From Kluyvera georgiana ATCC 51603 (GTDB lineage: Bacteria > Pseudomonadota > Gammaproteobacteria > Enterobacterales > Enterobacteriaceae): DNA of 32,496 bases. Below are positions 1-12,503 of this stretch, piece after piece. How positions within the stretch are numbered: position 1 is the first letter of the stretch; each line of letters begins with the position of its first letter. The notes beneath the pieces were generated by a model. The model had not been told where the DNA came from. It saw only the letters and a list, made by a program, of their open reading frames with translations, and ran no database searches. The position numbers were made by a program, and so were the translations under genes. Where the stretch lies: the NCBI RefSeq assembly GCF_001654985.1, contig NZ_LXEU01000060.1, positions 1-32,496 on the forward strand, written 5' to 3'.

Positions 1-73
1 TGGTCTGCGTTTCGCAATCCGTGAAGGCGGCCGTACCGTTGGCGCGGGCGTTGTTGCCAAAGTAATGAGCTAA
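1..73 (+). CDS. tufB: Elongation factor Tu, C-terminal end (partial)
   Basis: The window opens inside this gene; only the last 23 codons and the TAA stop are present, read in the frame starting at base 2. The peptide (GLRFAIREGGRTVGAGVVAK followed by VMS) is the conserved end of domain 3 of EF-Tu, the GTPase that brings aminoacyl-tRNA to the ribosome. It is assigned as the tufB copy, not tufA, because it lies directly before secE-nusG, as in other enterobacteria; the final serine also fits tufB. The family identity is secure; the tufA/tufB distinction rests on context. Confidence 0.95.
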   Translation, partial: GLRFAIREGGRTVGAGVVAKVMS

Positions 74-103
74 TTGCTGATAACATTTGACGCAATGCGC
101 AAT

Positions 104-130
104 AAAAGGGCATCATTTGATGCCCTTTTT
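104..130 (+). terminator. Rho-independent terminator of tufB
   Basis: A perfect 8-bp stem (GGGCATCA at 108-115, TGATGCCC at 118-125) with a 2-base loop is flanked by AAAA on the left and TTTTT on the right. It lies 30 bases after the tufB stop. The A tract on the left could extend the stem by pairing with the T tract. Confidence 0.9.
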
Positions 131-150
131 GTACGCTGTCGAACCAGAAC

Positions 151-181
151 CTGGCTCATCAGTGATTATTTTTGCCATAAT
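151..181 (+). promoter_or_regulatory. Candidate sigma-70 promoter for secE-nusG
   Basis: A CATAAT hexamer at 176-181 matches the -10 consensus at five of six positions. Sequences 17-19 bases upstream (around CTGGCT, 151-156) are only a weak -35. It is the best placed candidate between the tufB terminator and secE, about 115 bases before the start codon. Function is inferred from position. Confidence 0.35.
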
Positions 182-294
182 CATTGCTGAGACAGGCTCT
201 GTAGAGGGCGTTTAGTCCGAAACTTATTTCGGTTTGGATCGCCTCGCAATCGCGGGGTGGAAATGTTTGTAGAATACTTCTGACAGGTTGGTTT

Positions 295-678
295 ATGAGT
301 GCGAATACCGAAGCTCAAGGGAGCGGGCGCGGCCTGGAAGCGATGAAGTGGGTCGTTGTTGCCGTATTGCTGATTGTCGCAATTGTGGGTAACTACCTTT
401 ATCGCGACATGATGCTGCCGCTGCGTGCGCTGGCCGTAGTAATTATTATTGCTGCAGCGGGTGGTGTCGCGCTGTTGACGACGAAAGGCAAAGCGACCGT
501 TGCGTTTGCTCGTGAAGCGAGAACGGAAGTTCGTAAGGTGATTTGGCCGACTCGCCAGGAAACGCTGCACACTACGCTGATCGTTGCTGCGGTCACTGCG
601 GTAATGTCACTGATCCTGTGGGGACTGGATGGTATTCTGGTTCGCCTGGTATCCTTTATCACTGGCCTGAGGTTCTAA
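295..678 (+). CDS. secE: Protein translocase subunit SecE
   Basis: SecE is the small essential membrane subunit of the SecYEG channel that exports and inserts proteins across the inner membrane. The 127-residue product equals the E. coli length. Three hydrophobic segments are visible at about residues 18-36, 45-61 and 93-118, with the first two being the segments found only in enterobacterial-type SecE. The conserved cytoplasmic amphipathic stretch [13 protein letters not shown] (about 77-89) precedes the third, essential segment. The gene is followed after one base by nusG, so the two are cotranscribed and probably translationally coupled. Confidence 0.98.
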   Translation: MSANTEAQGSGRGLEAMKWVVVAVLLIVAIVGNYLYRDMMLPLRALAVVIIIAAAGGVALLTTKGKATVAFAREARTEVRKVIWPTRQETLHTTLIVAAVTAVMSLILWGLDGILVRLVSFITGLRF

Positions 679-679
679 G

Positions 680-1225
680 ATGTCTGAAGCACCTAAAAAG
701 CGTTGGTACGTCGTTCAGGCGTTTTCCGGTTTTGAAGGCCGTGTAGCGACTTCGCTGCGCGAGCATATCAAATTACACAACATGGAAGAGCTGTTTGGCG
801 AAGTCATGGTTCCGACCGAAGAAGTGGTTGAAATCCGTGGCGGCCAGCGTCGTAAGAGCGAGCGCAAATTCTTCCCTGGCTACGTATTAGTTCAGATGGT
901 GATGAACGACGCGAGCTGGCACCTGGTGCGCAGCGTTCCGCGCGTAATGGGCTTTATCGGCGGTACCTCTGACCGTCCGGCGCCAATCAGCGACAAAGAA
1001 GTTGATGCGATTATGAACCGCCTGCAGCAGGTTGGTGATAAGCCGCGTCCGAAAACGCTGTTTGAACCGGGTGAAATGGTTCGCGTTAGTGACGGTCCGT
1101 TCGCTGACTTCAACGGCGTGGTTGAAGAAGTGGATTACGAGAAGTCTCGCCTGAAAGTATCTGTATCTATCTTCGGTCGTGCGACCCCGGTAGAGCTTGA
1201 CTTCGCCCAGGTTGAGAAAGCGTAA
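680..1225 (+). CDS. nusG: Transcription termination/antitermination factor NusG
   Basis: NusG binds RNA polymerase across the clamp, suppresses pausing, and through its C-terminal domain contacts Rho or ribosomal protein S10, coupling transcription with translation. The 181-residue protein shows the N-terminal NGN domain (about 5-115, starting [17 protein letters not shown]) and the C-terminal KOW domain (about 127-181, with [18 protein letters not shown]). Phe165 in the VSIFGRATP loop, the residue that contacts S10/Rho in E. coli, is present. The gene starts one base after the secE stop and is followed by a terminator that doubles with the rplK promoter region. Confidence 0.98.
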   Translation: MSEAPKKRWYVVQAFSGFEGRVATSLREHIKLHNMEELFGEVMVPTEEVVEIRGGQRRKSERKFFPGYVLVQMVMNDASWHLVRSVPRVMGFIGGTSDRPAPISDKEVDAIMNRLQQVGDKPRPKTLFEPGEMVRVSDGPFADFNGVVEEVDYEKSRLKVSVSIFGRATPVELDFAQVEKA

Positions 1226-1264
1226 GGCTGCGATCAAAAAAGCATCGATCTAATCGTTGCATAG

Positions 1265-1302
1265 GGCGCGAAATTGACATACAATTTCGCGCCTTTTGTT
1301 TT
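1265..1302 (+). terminator. Rho-independent terminator after nusG
   Basis: An 11-bp perfect stem (GGCGCGAAATT 1265-1275, AATTTCGCGCC 1283-1293) with a 7-base loop is followed by TTTTGTTTTT. It ends the secE-nusG transcript. Its loop and right arm overlap the presumed rplK promoter. Confidence 0.88.
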
Positions 1303-1305
1303 TAT
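1274..1305 (+). promoter_or_regulatory. Candidate promoter of the rplK-rplA (L11) operon
   Basis: A perfect -35 hexamer TTGACA lies at 1274-1279, inside the loop of the nusG terminator hairpin. A T-rich stretch 17-20 bases downstream (TGTTTTTAT, 1297-1305) would have to serve as -10 and is a poor match. An independent promoter before rplK is established for E. coli; this assignment is by position and the -35 element. Confidence 0.55.
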
Positions 1306-1337
1306 GGGCCACGGCCTGTAAAACGATTTTTATTCAC

Positions 1338-2519
<1,182 letters not shown>

Positions 2520-2523
2520 TGCC

Positions 2524-2552
2524 TTTACGTGGGCGGTGATTTTGTCTACAAT
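2524..2552 (+). promoter_or_regulatory. Promoter of the rplJL-rpoBC operon
   Basis: TTTACG (2524-2529, four of six to TTGACA) is followed after exactly 17 bases by TACAAT (2547-2552, five of six to TATAAT). It sits immediately after rplA and about 260 bases before rplJ, where the L10 operon promoter is known in E. coli. Confidence 0.75.
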
Positions 2553-2604
2553 CTTACCCCCACGTTTGCTAACAAAAGTTAGCGGCTAAAAAGATTTGTT
2601 CGTT

Positions 2605-2678
2605 GGAGCCTGGCCTATCCAGGCCTCCGTCGAAGACCGCAGGTGTTTCGCAAGAAACTTAATCCCCTGCGTAGACGG
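2605..2678 (+). promoter_or_regulatory. Structured rplJ leader, L10-L7/L12 autoregulatory site
   Basis: The leader holds several consistent stems: GGAG+CCTGG (2605-2613) with CCAGG+CTCC (2619-2628), CGCAGG (2638-2643) with CCTGCG (2666-2671), and CCGTC (2627-2631) with GACGG (2674-2678) closing a branched structure. A further perfect hairpin CCAGAGC/GCTCTGG (2775-2781, 2786-2792) lies just before the rplJ ribosome-binding site AGGAG. In E. coli the L10-L7/L12 complex binds this type of leader and represses translation of rplJ and rplL. The stems are seen; the binding is inferred from the family. Confidence 0.75.
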
Positions 2679-2814
2679 TGACAGAACGCTAAGATTATTT
2701 TTTAAAGTACTCTTTGGCTTGTTTCTGCTCACCGTATTAAGACGCTCTTCTCGTTGAGATGAGTGAAGTGAGTTCCAGAGCATAAGCTCTGGCAAACATC
2801 CAGGAGCAAAGCTA

Positions 2815-3312
2815 ATGGCTTTAAATCTTCAAGACAAACAAGCGATTGTTGCTGAAGTCAGCGAAGTAGCCAAAGGCGCGCTGTCTGCAGTAGTTGCGGA
2901 TTCCCGTGGCGTAACTGTAGATAAAATGACTGAACTGCGTAAAGCAGGTCGTGAAGCTGGCGTATACATGCGTGTTGTTCGTAACACCCTGCTGCGTCGC
3001 GTCGTTGAAGGTACTCAGTTCGAGTGCCTGAAAGACACGTTTGTTGGTCCGACCCTGATTGCATACTCTATGGAACACCCGGGCGCTGCTGCTCGTCTGT
3101 TCAAAGAGTTCGCGAAAGCGAATGCAAAATTTGAGGTCAAAGCTGCAGCCTTTGAAGGTGAGCTGATCCCGGCGTCTCAGATCGACCGCCTGGCAACTCT
3201 GCCGACCTACGAAGAAGCAATTGCACGCCTGATGGCAACCATGAAAGAAGCTTCGGCTGGCAAACTGGTTCGCACTCTGGCTGCTGTACGCGATGCGAAA
3301 GAAGCTGCTTAA
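2815..3312 (+). CDS. rplJ: 50S ribosomal protein L10
   Basis: L10 anchors the L7/L12 dimers to the ribosome stalk and, in complex with L7/L12, represses its own translation. The 165-residue protein has the N-terminal rRNA-binding domain (about 1-130, starting [20 protein letters not shown], with [24 protein letters not shown]) and a C-terminal helix that binds the L12 N-terminal domains. The start has a good AGGAG site. It is followed by rplL after 66 bases without a terminator. Confidence 0.98.
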
Positions 3313-3378
3313 TCGCAGTTATCTTTGTAAAGCATCTGCTTACGTATAAACTTATTCTGATATTCAGGAACAATTTAA

Positions 3379-3744
<366 letters not shown>

Positions 3745-3781
3745 GCCAACTTTTCTGGTTGAAGCCTGAGTAATCAGGCCG

Positions 3782-3815
3782 ATGGCTGGTGACTTTTTAG
3801 TCACCAGCCATTTTG
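3782..3815 (+). terminator. Attenuator hairpin between rplL and rpoB
   Basis: A perfect 13-bp stem (3782-3794 with 3799-3811, ATGGCTGGTGACT) closes on a TTTT loop and is followed by only a short T run (TTTTGCG). The weak U tract fits partial read-through, which in E. coli lowers rpoBC transcription relative to the ribosomal genes. A second stem, CCAGTAG/CTACTGG (3828-3834, 3852-3858), lies in the same 318-base gap and may be part of the region where RNase III cleaves in E. coli. Beyond these and the rpoB ribosome-binding site I see nothing else in the gap. Confidence 0.75.
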
Positions 3816-4062
3816 CGCTGTATGGCGCCAGTAGCATTTCACACTGTTTGACTACTGGTTGTCCTGACAATGCATGTTTCTATCGACGACTTAATATATT
3901 GCGACAGGGTGCTCGCTCTGTGTAAATCGCAATGAAATGGTTTAAGCGTGATAGCAACAGGTATTGCGGAAAGTGTTCCATTTTCCGGTCAACAAAATAG
4001 TGTTGCACAAACTGTCTGCCCATGGACAGATGCGTCGACTTGTCAGCGAGCTGAGGAACCCT

Positions 4063-7000
4063 ATGGTTTACTCCTATACCGAGAAAAAACGTATTCGTAA
4101 GGATTTTGGTAAACGTCCACAAGTACTGGATGTCCCATATCTCCTTTCTATCCAGCTTGACTCGTTCCAGAAGTTTATCGAGCAAGATCCTGAAGGTCAG
4201 TATGGTCTGGAAGCGGCTTTCCGTTCCGTATTCCCGATTAAAAGCTACAGCGGTAACTCCGAGCTGCAATACGTCAGCTACCGTCTTGGCGAACCTGTCT
4301 TTGACGTTCAGGAATGTCAGATCCGTGGCGTGACCTATTCCGCACCGCTGCGCGTAAAACTGCGTCTGGTGATCTACGAGCGCGAAGCGCCGGAAGGCAC
4401 CGTAAAAGACATTAAAGAACAAGAAGTCTACATGGGCGAAATTCCGCTCATGACCGACAACGGTACCTTTGTTATCAACGGTACTGAGCGTGTTATCGTT
4501 TCTCAGCTGCATCGTAGCCCAGGCGTCTTCTTTGACTCCGACAAAGGCAAAACCCACTCTTCGGGTAAAGTGCTGTATAACGCGCGCATCATTCCTTACC
4601 GTGGTTCCTGGCTGGACTTCGAATTCGATCCGAAGGACAACCTGTTCGTACGTATCGACCGTCGCCGTAAACTGCCTGCGACCATCATTCTGCGTGCACT
4701 GAACTACACCACTGAGCAGATCCTTGACCTGTTCTTTGAAAAAGTTGTCTTCGAAATTCGCGACAACAAGCTGCAGATGGAGCTGATTCCAGAACGTCTG
4801 CGTGGCGAAACCGCCTCCTTCGACATTGAAGCCAACGGTAAAGTGTACGTTGAAAAAGGCCGCCGTATTACTGCGCGCCACATTCGCCAGCTGGAAAAAG
4901 ACGATATCAAACATATCGAAGTTCCGGTTGAGTACATCGCTGGCAAAGTCGCTTCTAAAGACTACGTTGACGAATCTACCGGCGAGCTGATCTGCCCGGC
5001 CAACATGGAGCTGAGCCTGGATCTGCTGGCTAAGCTGAGCCAGTCTGGCCACAAGCGTATCGAAACGCTGTTCACTAACGATCTGGACCACGGCGCCTAC
5101 ATTTCTGAAACTGTACGCGTCGACCCAACCAACGATCGTCTGAGCGCGCTGGTAGAAATCTACCGCATGATGCGCCCTGGTGAGCCGCCGACTCGTGAAG
5201 CTGCTGAAAGCCTGTTCGAGAACCTGTTCTTCTCCGAAGACCGCTATGACCTGTCTGCGGTTGGTCGTATGAAGTTCAACCGTTCTCTGCTGCGCGACGA
5301 AATCGAAGGTTCCGGTATCCTGAGCAAAGACGACATCATTGAAGTGATGAAGAAGCTCATCGATATCCGTAACGGTAAAGGCGAAGTCGATGACATCGAC
5401 CACCTCGGCAACCGTCGTATCCGTTCCGTAGGCGAAATGGCGGAAAACCAGTTCCGCGTTGGCCTGGTACGTGTAGAGCGTGCGGTGAAAGAGCGTCTGT
5501 CTCTGGGCGATCTGGATACCCTGATGCCTCAGGATATGATCAACGCCAAGCCGATTTCCGCAGCAGTGAAAGAGTTCTTTGGTTCCAGCCAGCTGTCTCA
5601 GTTTATGGACCAGAACAACCCGCTGTCTGAGATTACGCACAAACGTCGTATCTCCGCACTCGGCCCAGGCGGTTTGACCCGTGAACGCGCAGGCTTCGAA
5701 GTTCGAGACGTACACCCGACTCACTACGGTCGCGTATGTCCAATCGAAACGCCTGAAGGTCCGAACATCGGTCTGATCAACTCCCTGTCCGTGTACGCAC
5801 AGACTAACGAATACGGCTTCCTTGAGACTCCGTACCGTAAAGTGACCGACGGTGTTGTAACCGACGAAATTCATTACCTGTCTGCTATCGAAGAAGGCAA
5901 CTACGTTATCGCTCAGGCGAACTCCAACCTGGATGACGAAGGCCACTTTGTAGAAGATCTGGTTACCTGCCGTAGCAAAGGCGAATCCAGCTTGTTCAGC
6001 CGCGACCAGGTTGACTACATGGACGTATCCACCCAGCAGGTGGTATCCGTCGGTGCGTCCCTGATCCCGTTCCTGGAACACGATGACGCCAACCGTGCAT
6101 TGATGGGTGCGAACATGCAACGTCAGGCGGTTCCGACTCTGCGCGCTGATAAGCCGCTGGTTGGTACCGGTATGGAACGTGCTGTAGCCGTCGACTCCGG
6201 TGTTACTGCAGTTGCTAAGCGTGGCGGTACCGTTCAGTACGTCGATGCTTCCCGTATCGTTATCAAAGTTAACGAAGACGAGATGTATCCGGGCGAAGCG
6301 GGTATCGACATCTACAACCTGACCAAATACACCCGTTCTAACCAGAACACCTGTATTAACCAGATGCCTTGCGTGTCTCTGGGGGAGCCAATCGAGCGCG
6401 GCGACGTGCTGGCAGATGGCCCGTCCACCGACCTGGGTGAACTGGCGCTGGGTCAGAACATGCGCGTGGCATTCATGCCATGGAACGGTTACAACTTCGA
6501 AGACTCCATCCTCGTATCCGAGCGTGTGGTTCAGGAAGACCGTTTCACCACCATCCACATTCAGGAACTGGCCTGTGTGTCCCGTGACACCAAGCTGGGG
6601 CCGGAAGAGATCACCGCTGACATCCCGAACGTGGGTGAAGCTGCGCTCTCCAAACTGGATGAATCCGGTATCGTTTACATTGGTGCAGAAGTGACCGGTG
6701 GCGACATTCTGGTTGGTAAGGTAACGCCGAAAGGTGAAACCCAGCTGACCCCAGAAGAGAAGCTGCTGCGTGCGATCTTCGGTGAGAAAGCGTCTGACGT
6801 TAAAGACTCTTCTCTGCGCGTACCAAACAGCGTTTCCGGTACCGTTATCGATGTTCAGGTCTTTACTCGCGATGGCGTAGAAAAAGACAAACGTGCGCTG
6901 GAAATTGAAGAGATGCAGCTGAAGCAGGCTAAGAAAGACCTGTCTGAAGAACTGCAGATCCTCGAAGCTGGCCTGTTCAGCCGTATCTACGCTGTGCTGG

Positions 7001-8091
7001 TTGCCGGTGGTGTTGAAGCTGAGAAGCTCGACAAACTGCCGCGTGACCGCTGGTTAGAACTCGGCCTGACCGACGAAGAGAAACAGAATCAGCTGGAACA
7101 GCTGGCTGAACAGTACGACGAACTGAAGCACGAGTTTGAGAAGAAACTTGAAGCGAAACGCCGCAAAATCACCCAAGGCGACGATCTGGCACCGGGCGTG
7201 CTGAAGATTGTTAAGGTATACCTGGCCGTTAAACGCCGTATCCAGCCTGGTGACAAAATGGCAGGTCGTCACGGTAACAAGGGTGTTATCTCCAAGATCA
7301 ACCCGATCGAAGATATGCCGCACGATGCTAACGGTACGCCGGTAGATATCGTTCTGAACCCGCTGGGCGTACCATCGCGTATGAACATCGGTCAGATCCT
7401 TGAAACCCACCTGGGTATGGCTGCGAAAGGTATCGGCGATAAGATCAACGCCATGCTGAAACAGCAGCAGGAAGTCGCCAAACTGCGCGAGTTCATCCAG
7501 CGTGCTTACGATCTGGGCGCAGACGTTCGTCAGAAAGTCGACCTGAGCACCTTCAGCGATGATGAAGTTCTGCGTCTGGCTGAAAACCTGCGTAAAGGTA
7601 TGCCGATCGCAACGCCGGTATTCGACGGTGCGAAAGAAGCGGAAATTAAAGAACTGCTGCAGCTGGGCGACCTGCCGACTTCCGGTCAGATCACCCTGTT
7701 CGACGGCCGTACCGGTGAACAGTTCGAGCGTCCGGTAACCGTAGGTTACATGTACATGCTGAAACTGAACCACCTGGTCGACGACAAGATGCACGCGCGT
7801 TCCACCGGTTCTTACAGCCTGGTTACTCAGCAGCCGCTGGGTGGTAAGGCGCAGTTCGGTGGTCAGCGCTTCGGGGAGATGGAAGTGTGGGCGCTGGAAG
7901 CTTACGGCGCCGCCTACACCCTGCAAGAAATGCTCACCGTTAAGTCTGATGACGTGAACGGCCGTACTAAGATGTATAAGAACATCGTAGATGGCAACCA
8001 TCAGATGGAACCGGGCATGCCGGAATCCTTCAACGTACTGTTGAAAGAAATCCGCTCGCTGGGCATCAACATCGAACTGGAAGACGAGTAA
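4063..8091 (+). CDS. rpoB: DNA-directed RNA polymerase subunit beta
   Basis: RpoB is the beta subunit of RNA polymerase and forms one jaw of the active-site cleft together with beta prime. Starting at the ATG at 4063 ([20 protein letters not shown]), which has GAGGA 6 bases upstream, the protein is 1342 residues, identical in length to E. coli RpoB; an upstream in-frame TTG at 3964 was rejected. The rifampicin pocket reads [20 protein letters not shown] followed by [12 protein letters not shown], with the wild-type Asp, His and Ser at the classic resistance positions, so no rifampicin-resistance change is visible there. The conserved [13 protein letters not shown] motif near the active site is intact. 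It is followed by rpoC after 76 bases. Confidence 0.99.
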   Translation: MVYSYTEKKRIRKDFGKRPQVLDVPYLLSIQLDSFQKFIEQDPEGQYGLEAAFRSVFPIKSYSGNSELQYVSYRLGEPVFDVQECQIRGVTYSAPLRVKLRLVIYEREAPEGTVKDIKEQEVYMGEIPLMTDNGTFVINGTERVIVSQLHRSPGVFFDSDKGKTHSSGKVLYNARIIPYRGSWLDFEFDPKDNLFVRIDRRRKLPATIILRALNYTTEQILDLFFEKVVFEIRDNKLQMELIPERLRGETASFDIEANGKVYVEKGRRITARHIRQLEKDDIKHIEVPVEYIAGKVASKDYVDESTGELICPANMELSLDLLAKLSQSGHKRIETLFTNDLDHGAYISETVRVDPTNDRLSALVEIYRMMRPGEPPTREAAESLFENLFFSEDRYDLSAVGRMKFNRSLLRDEIEGSGILSKDDIIEVMKKLIDIRNGKGEVDDIDHLGNRRIRSVGEMAENQFRVGLVRVERAVKERLSLGDLDTLMPQDMINAKPISAAVKEFFGSSQLSQFMDQNNPLSEITHKRRISALGPGGLTRERAGFEVRDVHPTHYGRVCPIETPEGPNIGLINSLSVYAQTNEYGFLETPYRKVTDGVVTDEIHYLSAIEEGNYVIAQANSNLDDEGHFVEDLVTCRSKGESSLFSRDQVDYMDVSTQQVVSVGASLIPFLEHDDANRALMGANMQRQAVPTLRADKPLVGTGMERAVAVDSGVTAVAKRGGTVQYVDASRIVIKVNEDEMYPGEAGIDIYNLTKYTRSNQNTCINQMPCVSLGEPIERGDVLADGPSTDLGELALGQNMRVAFMPWNGYNFEDSILVSERVVQEDRFTTIHIQELACVSRDTKLGPEEITADIPNVGEAALSKLDESGIVYIGAEVTGGDILVGKVTPKGETQLTPEEKLLRAIFGEKASDVKDSSLRVPNSVSGTVIDVQVFTRDGVEKDKRALEIEEMQLKQAKKDLSEELQILEAGLFSRIYAVLVAGGVEAEKLDKLPRDRWLELGLTDEEKQNQLEQLAEQYDELKHEFEKKLEAKRRKITQGDDLAPGVLKIVKVYLAVKRRIQPGDKMAGRHGNKGVISKINPIEDMPHDANGTPVDIVLNPLGVPSRMNIGQILETHLGMAAKGIGDKINAMLKQQQEVAKLREFIQRAYDLGADVRQKVDLSTFSDDEVLRLAENLRKGMPIATPVFDGAKEAEIKELLQLGDLPTSGQITLFDGRTGEQFERPVTVGYMYMLKLNHLVDDKMHARSTGSYSLVTQQPLGGKAQFGGQRFGEMEVWALEAYGAAYTLQEMLTVKSDDVNGRTKMYKNIVDGNHQMEPGMPESFNVLLKEIRSLGINIELEDE

Positions 8092-8113
8092 TCCTCGCTC
8101 AAACAGGTCACTG

Positions 8114-8135
8114 CTGCCGGGGTCATTCCCGGCAG
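8114..8135 (+). other. Intercistronic rpoB-rpoC hairpin
   Basis: A perfect 8-bp stem (CTGCCGGG 8114-8121, CCCGGCAG 8128-8135) with a GTCATT loop lies between rpoB and rpoC. No T tract follows, so it is unlikely to terminate; it may protect or mark the mRNA junction. Function is unknown. Confidence 0.6.
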
Positions 8136-8167
8136 TGGATTGTGCTAACTCCGACGGGAGCAAATCC

Positions 8168-11100
8168 GTGAAAGATTTATTAAAGTTTCTGAAAGCGCAG
8201 ACTAAAACCGAAGAGTTTGATGCGATCAAAATTGCTCTGGCTTCGCCAGACATGATCCGTTCATGGTCTTTCGGTGAAGTTAAAAAGCCGGAAACCATCA
8301 ACTACCGTACGTTCAAACCTGAGCGTGACGGCCTTTTCTGCGCCCGTATCTTCGGGCCGGTAAAAGACTACGAGTGCCTGTGCGGTAAGTACAAGCGCCT
8401 GAAACACCGCGGTGTGATCTGTGAGAAGTGCGGCGTTGAAGTGACCCAGACCAAAGTGCGTCGTGAGCGCATGGGCCACATCGAGCTGGCATGTCCAACT
8501 GCGCACATCTGGTTCCTGAAATCGCTGCCGTCCCGTATCGGTCTGCTGCTCGATATGCCGCTGCGCGATATCGAACGCGTACTGTACTTCGAATCTTATG
8601 TGGTTATCGAAGGCGGTATGACCAACCTGGAACGTCAACAGATCCTGACTGAAGAGCAGTATCTGGACGCGCTGGAAGAGTTCGGTGACGAATTCGACGC
8701 GAAGATGGGTGCGGAAGCTATCCAGGCCCTGCTGAAGAGCATGGATCTGGAGCAAGAGTGTGAAACTCTGCGCGAAGAGCTGAACGAAACCAACTCCGAA
8801 ACCAAGCGTAAGAAGCTGACCAAGCGTATCAAACTGCTGGAAGCGTTCGTACAGTCTGGCAACAAGCCAGAGTGGATGATCCTGACCGTTCTGCCGGTTC
8901 TGCCGCCAGATCTGCGTCCGCTGGTTCCGCTGGATGGTGGTCGTTTCGCGACTTCTGACCTGAACGATCTGTATCGTCGCGTCATTAACCGTAACAACCG
9001 TCTGAAACGTCTGCTGGATCTGGCTGCGCCGGACATCATCGTACGCAACGAAAAACGTATGCTGCAGGAAGCGGTCGACGCCCTGCTGGATAACGGTCGT
9101 CGCGGTCGTGCGATCACCGGTTCTAACAAGCGTCCTCTGAAATCTTTGGCCGACATGATCAAAGGTAAACAGGGTCGTTTCCGTCAGAACCTGCTCGGTA
9201 AGCGTGTTGACTACTCCGGTCGTTCTGTAATCACCGTAGGTCCATACCTGCGTCTGCATCAGTGCGGTCTGCCGAAGAAAATGGCGCTGGAGCTGTTCAA
9301 ACCGTTCATCTACGGCAAGCTGGAACTGCGTGGCCTCGCCACCACCATCAAAGCCGCGAAGAAAATGGTTGAGCGCGAAGAAGCTGTCGTTTGGGATATC
9401 CTGGACGAAGTGATCCGCGAACACCCGGTAATGCTGAACCGTGCACCAACACTGCACCGTCTGGGTATCCAGGCATTTGAGCCGGTACTGATCGAAGGTA
9501 AAGCTATCCAGCTGCACCCGCTGGTTTGTGCGGCGTACAACGCCGACTTCGATGGTGACCAGATGGCTGTTCACGTACCGCTGACGCTGGAAGCCCAGCT
9601 GGAAGCGCGTGCGCTGATGATGTCTACCAACAACATCCTGTCACCGGCGAACGGCGAGCCTATCATCGTTCCGTCTCAGGACGTGGTATTGGGTCTGTAC
9701 TACATGACCCGTGACAAAATCAACGCCAAAGGCGAAGGCATGGTGCTGACTGGCCCGAAAGAAGCGGAACGTCTGTACCGCTCTGGCCAGGCTGAACTGC
9801 ACGCTCGCGTTAAAGTTCGTATCACTGAATACGAAAAAGACGAGAACGGCGAGTTCGTAGCAAAAACTTCACTGAAAGACACTACCGTTGGTCGTGCCAT
9901 TCTGTGGATGATCGTTCCTAAAGGTCTGCCGTTCACTATCGTGAACCAGCCGCTGGGTAAAAAAGCGATCTCCAAAATGCTGAACACCTGTTACCGCATT
10001 CTGGGCCTGAAACCGACCGTTATCTTTGCTGACCAGACCATGTACACCGGCTTTGCATACGCAGCCCGTTCAGGTGCGTCTGTTGGTATCGACGACATGG
10101 TGATTCCGGAGAAGAAATACGAAATCATCAGCGAAGCGGAAGCAGAAGTTGCTGAGATTCAGGAACAGTTCCAGTCTGGTCTGGTAACCGCCGGCGAACG
10201 CTATAACAAAGTTATCGATATCTGGGCTGCGGCGAACGATCGTGTATCCAAAGCGATGATGGACAACCTGCAAACTGAAACCGTTATTAACCGTAACGGC
10301 GAAGAAGAGCAGCAGGTTTCCTTCAACAGCATCTACATGATGGCCGACTCCGGTGCGCGTGGTTCTGCGGCACAGATTCGTCAGCTGGCAGGTATGCGTG
10401 GTCTGATGGCGAAGCCAGATGGCTCCATCATCGAAACGCCAATCACCGCGAACTTCCGTGAAGGTCTGAACGTACTCCAGTACTTCATCTCTACTCACGG
10501 TGCGCGTAAAGGTCTGGCGGATACCGCACTGAAAACAGCGAACTCCGGTTATCTGACGCGTCGTCTGGTTGACGTTGCACAGGATCTGGTTGTTACTGAA
10601 GACGACTGTGGCACCCTGGAAGGCATCACCATGACCCCGGTTATCGAGGGTGGTGATGTTAAAGAGCCGCTGCGCGATCGCGTACTGGGTCGTGTGACTG
10701 CTGAAGACGTTCTGAAGCCGGGTACCGCAGACATTCTGGTTCCGCGTAACACGCTGCTGAACGAACAGTGGTGTGACCTGCTGGAAGTTAACTCCGTTGA
10801 CTCCGTCAAGGTTCGCTCCGTTGTATCCTGTGACACCGACTTTGGTGTCTGTGCGCACTGCTACGGTCGTGACCTGGCGCGTGGCCACATCATCAACAAA
10901 GGTGAGGCTATCGGCGTTATCGCTGCACAGTCCATCGGTGAGCCGGGTACACAGCTGACGATGCGTACGTTCCACATCGGTGGTGCGGCATCTCGTGCGG
11001 CTGCTGAATCCAGCATCCAGGTTAAGAACAAAGGTAGCATCAAGCTCAGCAACGCGAAGTCGGTTGTGAACTCCAGCGGTAAACTGGTTATCACTTCCCG

Positions 11101-12391
11101 TAACACCGAGCTGAAGCTGATCGACGAATTCGGTCGTACCAAAGAAAGCTATAAAGTGCCTTACGGCTCCGTTATGGCGAAAGGTGATGGCGAACAGGTT
11201 GCCGGCGGTGAAACCGTTGCAAACTGGGATCCGCACACCATGCCGGTTATCACCGAAGTAAGCGGTTTTGTTCGCTTCACTGACATGATCGACGGCCAGA
11301 CCATTACTCGTCAGACCGACGAGCTGACCGGTCTGTCTTCTCTGGTGGTTCTGGATTCTGCAGAGCGTACTGCGGGTGGTAAAGACCTGCGTCCGGCACT
11401 GAAAATTGTTGACGCTCAGGGCAACGACGTTCTGATCCCAGGCACCGATATGCCTGCTCAGTACTTCCTGCCGGGTAAAGCGATTGTTCAGCTGGATGAT
11501 GGCGTTCAGATCAGTTCTGGTGACACCCTGGCCCGTGTTCCGCAGGAATCCGGCGGTACCAAGGACATCACCGGTGGTCTGCCGCGCGTTGCGGACCTGT
11601 TCGAAGCACGTCGTCCGAAAGAGCCGGCAATCCTGGCTGAAATCAGCGGCATCATTTCCTTCGGTAAAGAAACCAAAGGGAAACGTCGCCTGGTTATCAC
11701 TCCGGTAGACGGTAGCGAACCTTACGAAGAGATGATTCCGAAATGGCGTCAGCTCAACGTGTTCGAAGGTGAACGTGTAGAACGTGGTGACGTGGTTTCC
11801 GACGGTCCGGAAGCGCCGCACGACATCCTGCGTCTGCGTGGCGTACATGCTGTAACTCGTTATATCGTTAACGAAGTTCAGGACGTATACCGTCTGCAGG
11901 GCGTTAAGATTAACGATAAACACATCGAAGTTATCGTTCGTCAGATGCTGCGTAAAGCCACCATCGAAAGCGCGGGTAGCTCCGACTTCCTGGAAGGCGA
12001 GCAGGTTGAATACTCCCGCGTCAAGATCGCTAACCGCGAGCTGGAAGCGAACGGCAAAGTGGGCGCAACCTTCTCCCGCGATCTGCTGGGTATCACCAAA
12101 GCGTCTCTGGCAACCGAGTCGTTCATCTCTGCAGCATCGTTCCAGGAGACCACGCGTGTCCTGACCGAAGCAGCCGTTGCGGGCAAACGCGACGAACTGC
12201 GCGGCCTGAAAGAGAACGTTATCGTGGGTCGTCTGATCCCGGCCGGTACCGGTTATGCGTACCACCAGGATCGCATCCGTCGCCGTGCGGCGGGTGAAGT
12301 TTCCGTTGCGCCGCAGGTTAGCGCAGAAGAAGCGACCGCGAGCCTGGCAGAACTGCTGAACGCAGGTCTGGGTGGTTCTGATAACGACTGA
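8168..12391 (+). CDS. rpoC: DNA-directed RNA polymerase subunit beta prime
   Basis: RpoC holds the catalytic magnesium of RNA polymerase. The start chosen is the GTG at 8168 ([18 protein letters not shown]), preceded by GGGAG at 7 bases; this gives 1407 residues, exactly the E. coli length. The absolutely conserved [12 protein letters not shown] loop carries the three catalytic aspartates. The first zinc site (CLCG...CEKCG, residues about 70-88) and the second (CGTLEG ... [11 protein letters not shown], about 814-898) are complete. Trigger-loop and bridge-helix segments ([20 protein letters not shown]) are present. A strong terminator ends the operon. Confidence 0.99.
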   Translation: MKDLLKFLKAQTKTEEFDAIKIALASPDMIRSWSFGEVKKPETINYRTFKPERDGLFCARIFGPVKDYECLCGKYKRLKHRGVICEKCGVEVTQTKVRRERMGHIELACPTAHIWFLKSLPSRIGLLLDMPLRDIERVLYFESYVVIEGGMTNLERQQILTEEQYLDALEEFGDEFDAKMGAEAIQALLKSMDLEQECETLREELNETNSETKRKKLTKRIKLLEAFVQSGNKPEWMILTVLPVLPPDLRPLVPLDGGRFATSDLNDLYRRVINRNNRLKRLLDLAAPDIIVRNEKRMLQEAVDALLDNGRRGRAITGSNKRPLKSLADMIKGKQGRFRQNLLGKRVDYSGRSVITVGPYLRLHQCGLPKKMALELFKPFIYGKLELRGLATTIKAAKKMVEREEAVVWDILDEVIREHPVMLNRAPTLHRLGIQAFEPVLIEGKAIQLHPLVCAAYNADFDGDQMAVHVPLTLEAQLEARALMMSTNNILSPANGEPIIVPSQDVVLGLYYMTRDKINAKGEGMVLTGPKEAERLYRSGQAELHARVKVRITEYEKDENGEFVAKTSLKDTTVGRAILWMIVPKGLPFTIVNQPLGKKAISKMLNTCYRILGLKPTVIFADQTMYTGFAYAARSGASVGIDDMVIPEKKYEIISEAEAEVAEIQEQFQSGLVTAGERYNKVIDIWAAANDRVSKAMMDNLQTETVINRNGEEEQQVSFNSIYMMADSGARGSAAQIRQLAGMRGLMAKPDGSIIETPITANFREGLNVLQYFISTHGARKGLADTALKTANSGYLTRRLVDVAQDLVVTEDDCGTLEGITMTPVIEGGDVKEPLRDRVLGRVTAEDVLKPGTADILVPRNTLLNEQWCDLLEVNSVDSVKVRSVVSCDTDFGVCAHCYGRDLARGHIINKGEAIGVIAAQSIGEPGTQLTMRTFHIGGAASRAAAESSIQVKNKGSIKLSNAKSVVNSSGKLVITSRNTELKLIDEFGRTKESYKVPYGSVMAKGDGEQVAGGETVANWDPHTMPVITEVSGFVRFTDMIDGQTITRQTDELTGLSSLVVLDSAERTAGGKDLRPALKIVDAQGNDVLIPGTDMPAQYFLPGKAIVQLDDGVQISSGDTLARVPQESGGTKDITGGLPRVADLFEARRPKEPAILAEISGIISFGKETKGKRRLVITPVDGSEPYEEMIPKWRQLNVFEGERVERGDVVSDGPEAPHDILRLRGVHAVTRYIVNEVQDVYRLQGVKINDKHIEVIVRQMLRKATIESAGSSDFLEGEQVEYSRVKIANRELEANGKVGATFSRDLLGITKASLATESFISAASFQETTRVLTEAAVAGKRDELRGLKENVIVGRLIPAGTGYAYHQDRIRRRAAGEVSVAPQVSAEEATASLAELLNAGLGGSDND

Positions 12392-12415
12392 TCGTTCACG
12401 CTAGTGCGATAAGTT

Positions 12416-12446
12416 GAAAAGGCCAGTCTTCGGACTGGCCTTTTTT
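12416..12446 (+). terminator. Terminator of the rpoBC operon
   Basis: A perfect GGCCAGTC/GACTGGCC stem (12421-12428, 12433-12440) with the extra-stable TTCG tetraloop, preceded by GAAAA and followed by TTTTTT, lies 25 bases after rpoC. It is a textbook strong intrinsic terminator. Confidence 0.96.
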
Positions 12447-12455
12447 ATGGTTCCG

Positions 12456-12486
12456 GTAGGCCTGATTAGCGTAGTGCCATCAGGCA
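12456..12486 (-). repeat. REP (palindromic unit), first of a pair
   Basis: The sequence beginning GTAGGCCTGATTAGCGTAG and ending GCCATCAGGCA matches the enterobacterial REP consensus, read on the minus strand. It lies just after the rpoC terminator and faces the second unit at 12504-12539, forming a BIME-like pair. Confidence 0.85.
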
Positions 12487-12503
12487 ATCCATGGAGTACA
12501 CAT

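Noticed and set aside
3964-4062. N-terminal extension of RpoB from an upstream TTG
   Set aside because: The ATG at 4063 has a good ribosome-binding site and gives exactly the family length; the extension has no homology.
5581-5680. Rifampicin-resistance change in rpoB
   Set aside because: The pocket residues are the wild-type ones.
3880-6558. Very long open reading frame (about 890 codons) on the minus strand opposite rpoB
   Set aside because: It mirrors the strong codon bias of rpoB; the product is low complexity in character with no recognisable domain. Similar long antisense frames lie opposite rpoC (10070-12265) and purH (30434-31891).
8135-8167. Upstream ATG-like extension of RpoC
   Set aside because: It runs through the intercistronic hairpin and the ribosome-binding site; the GTG at 8168 matches the known start.
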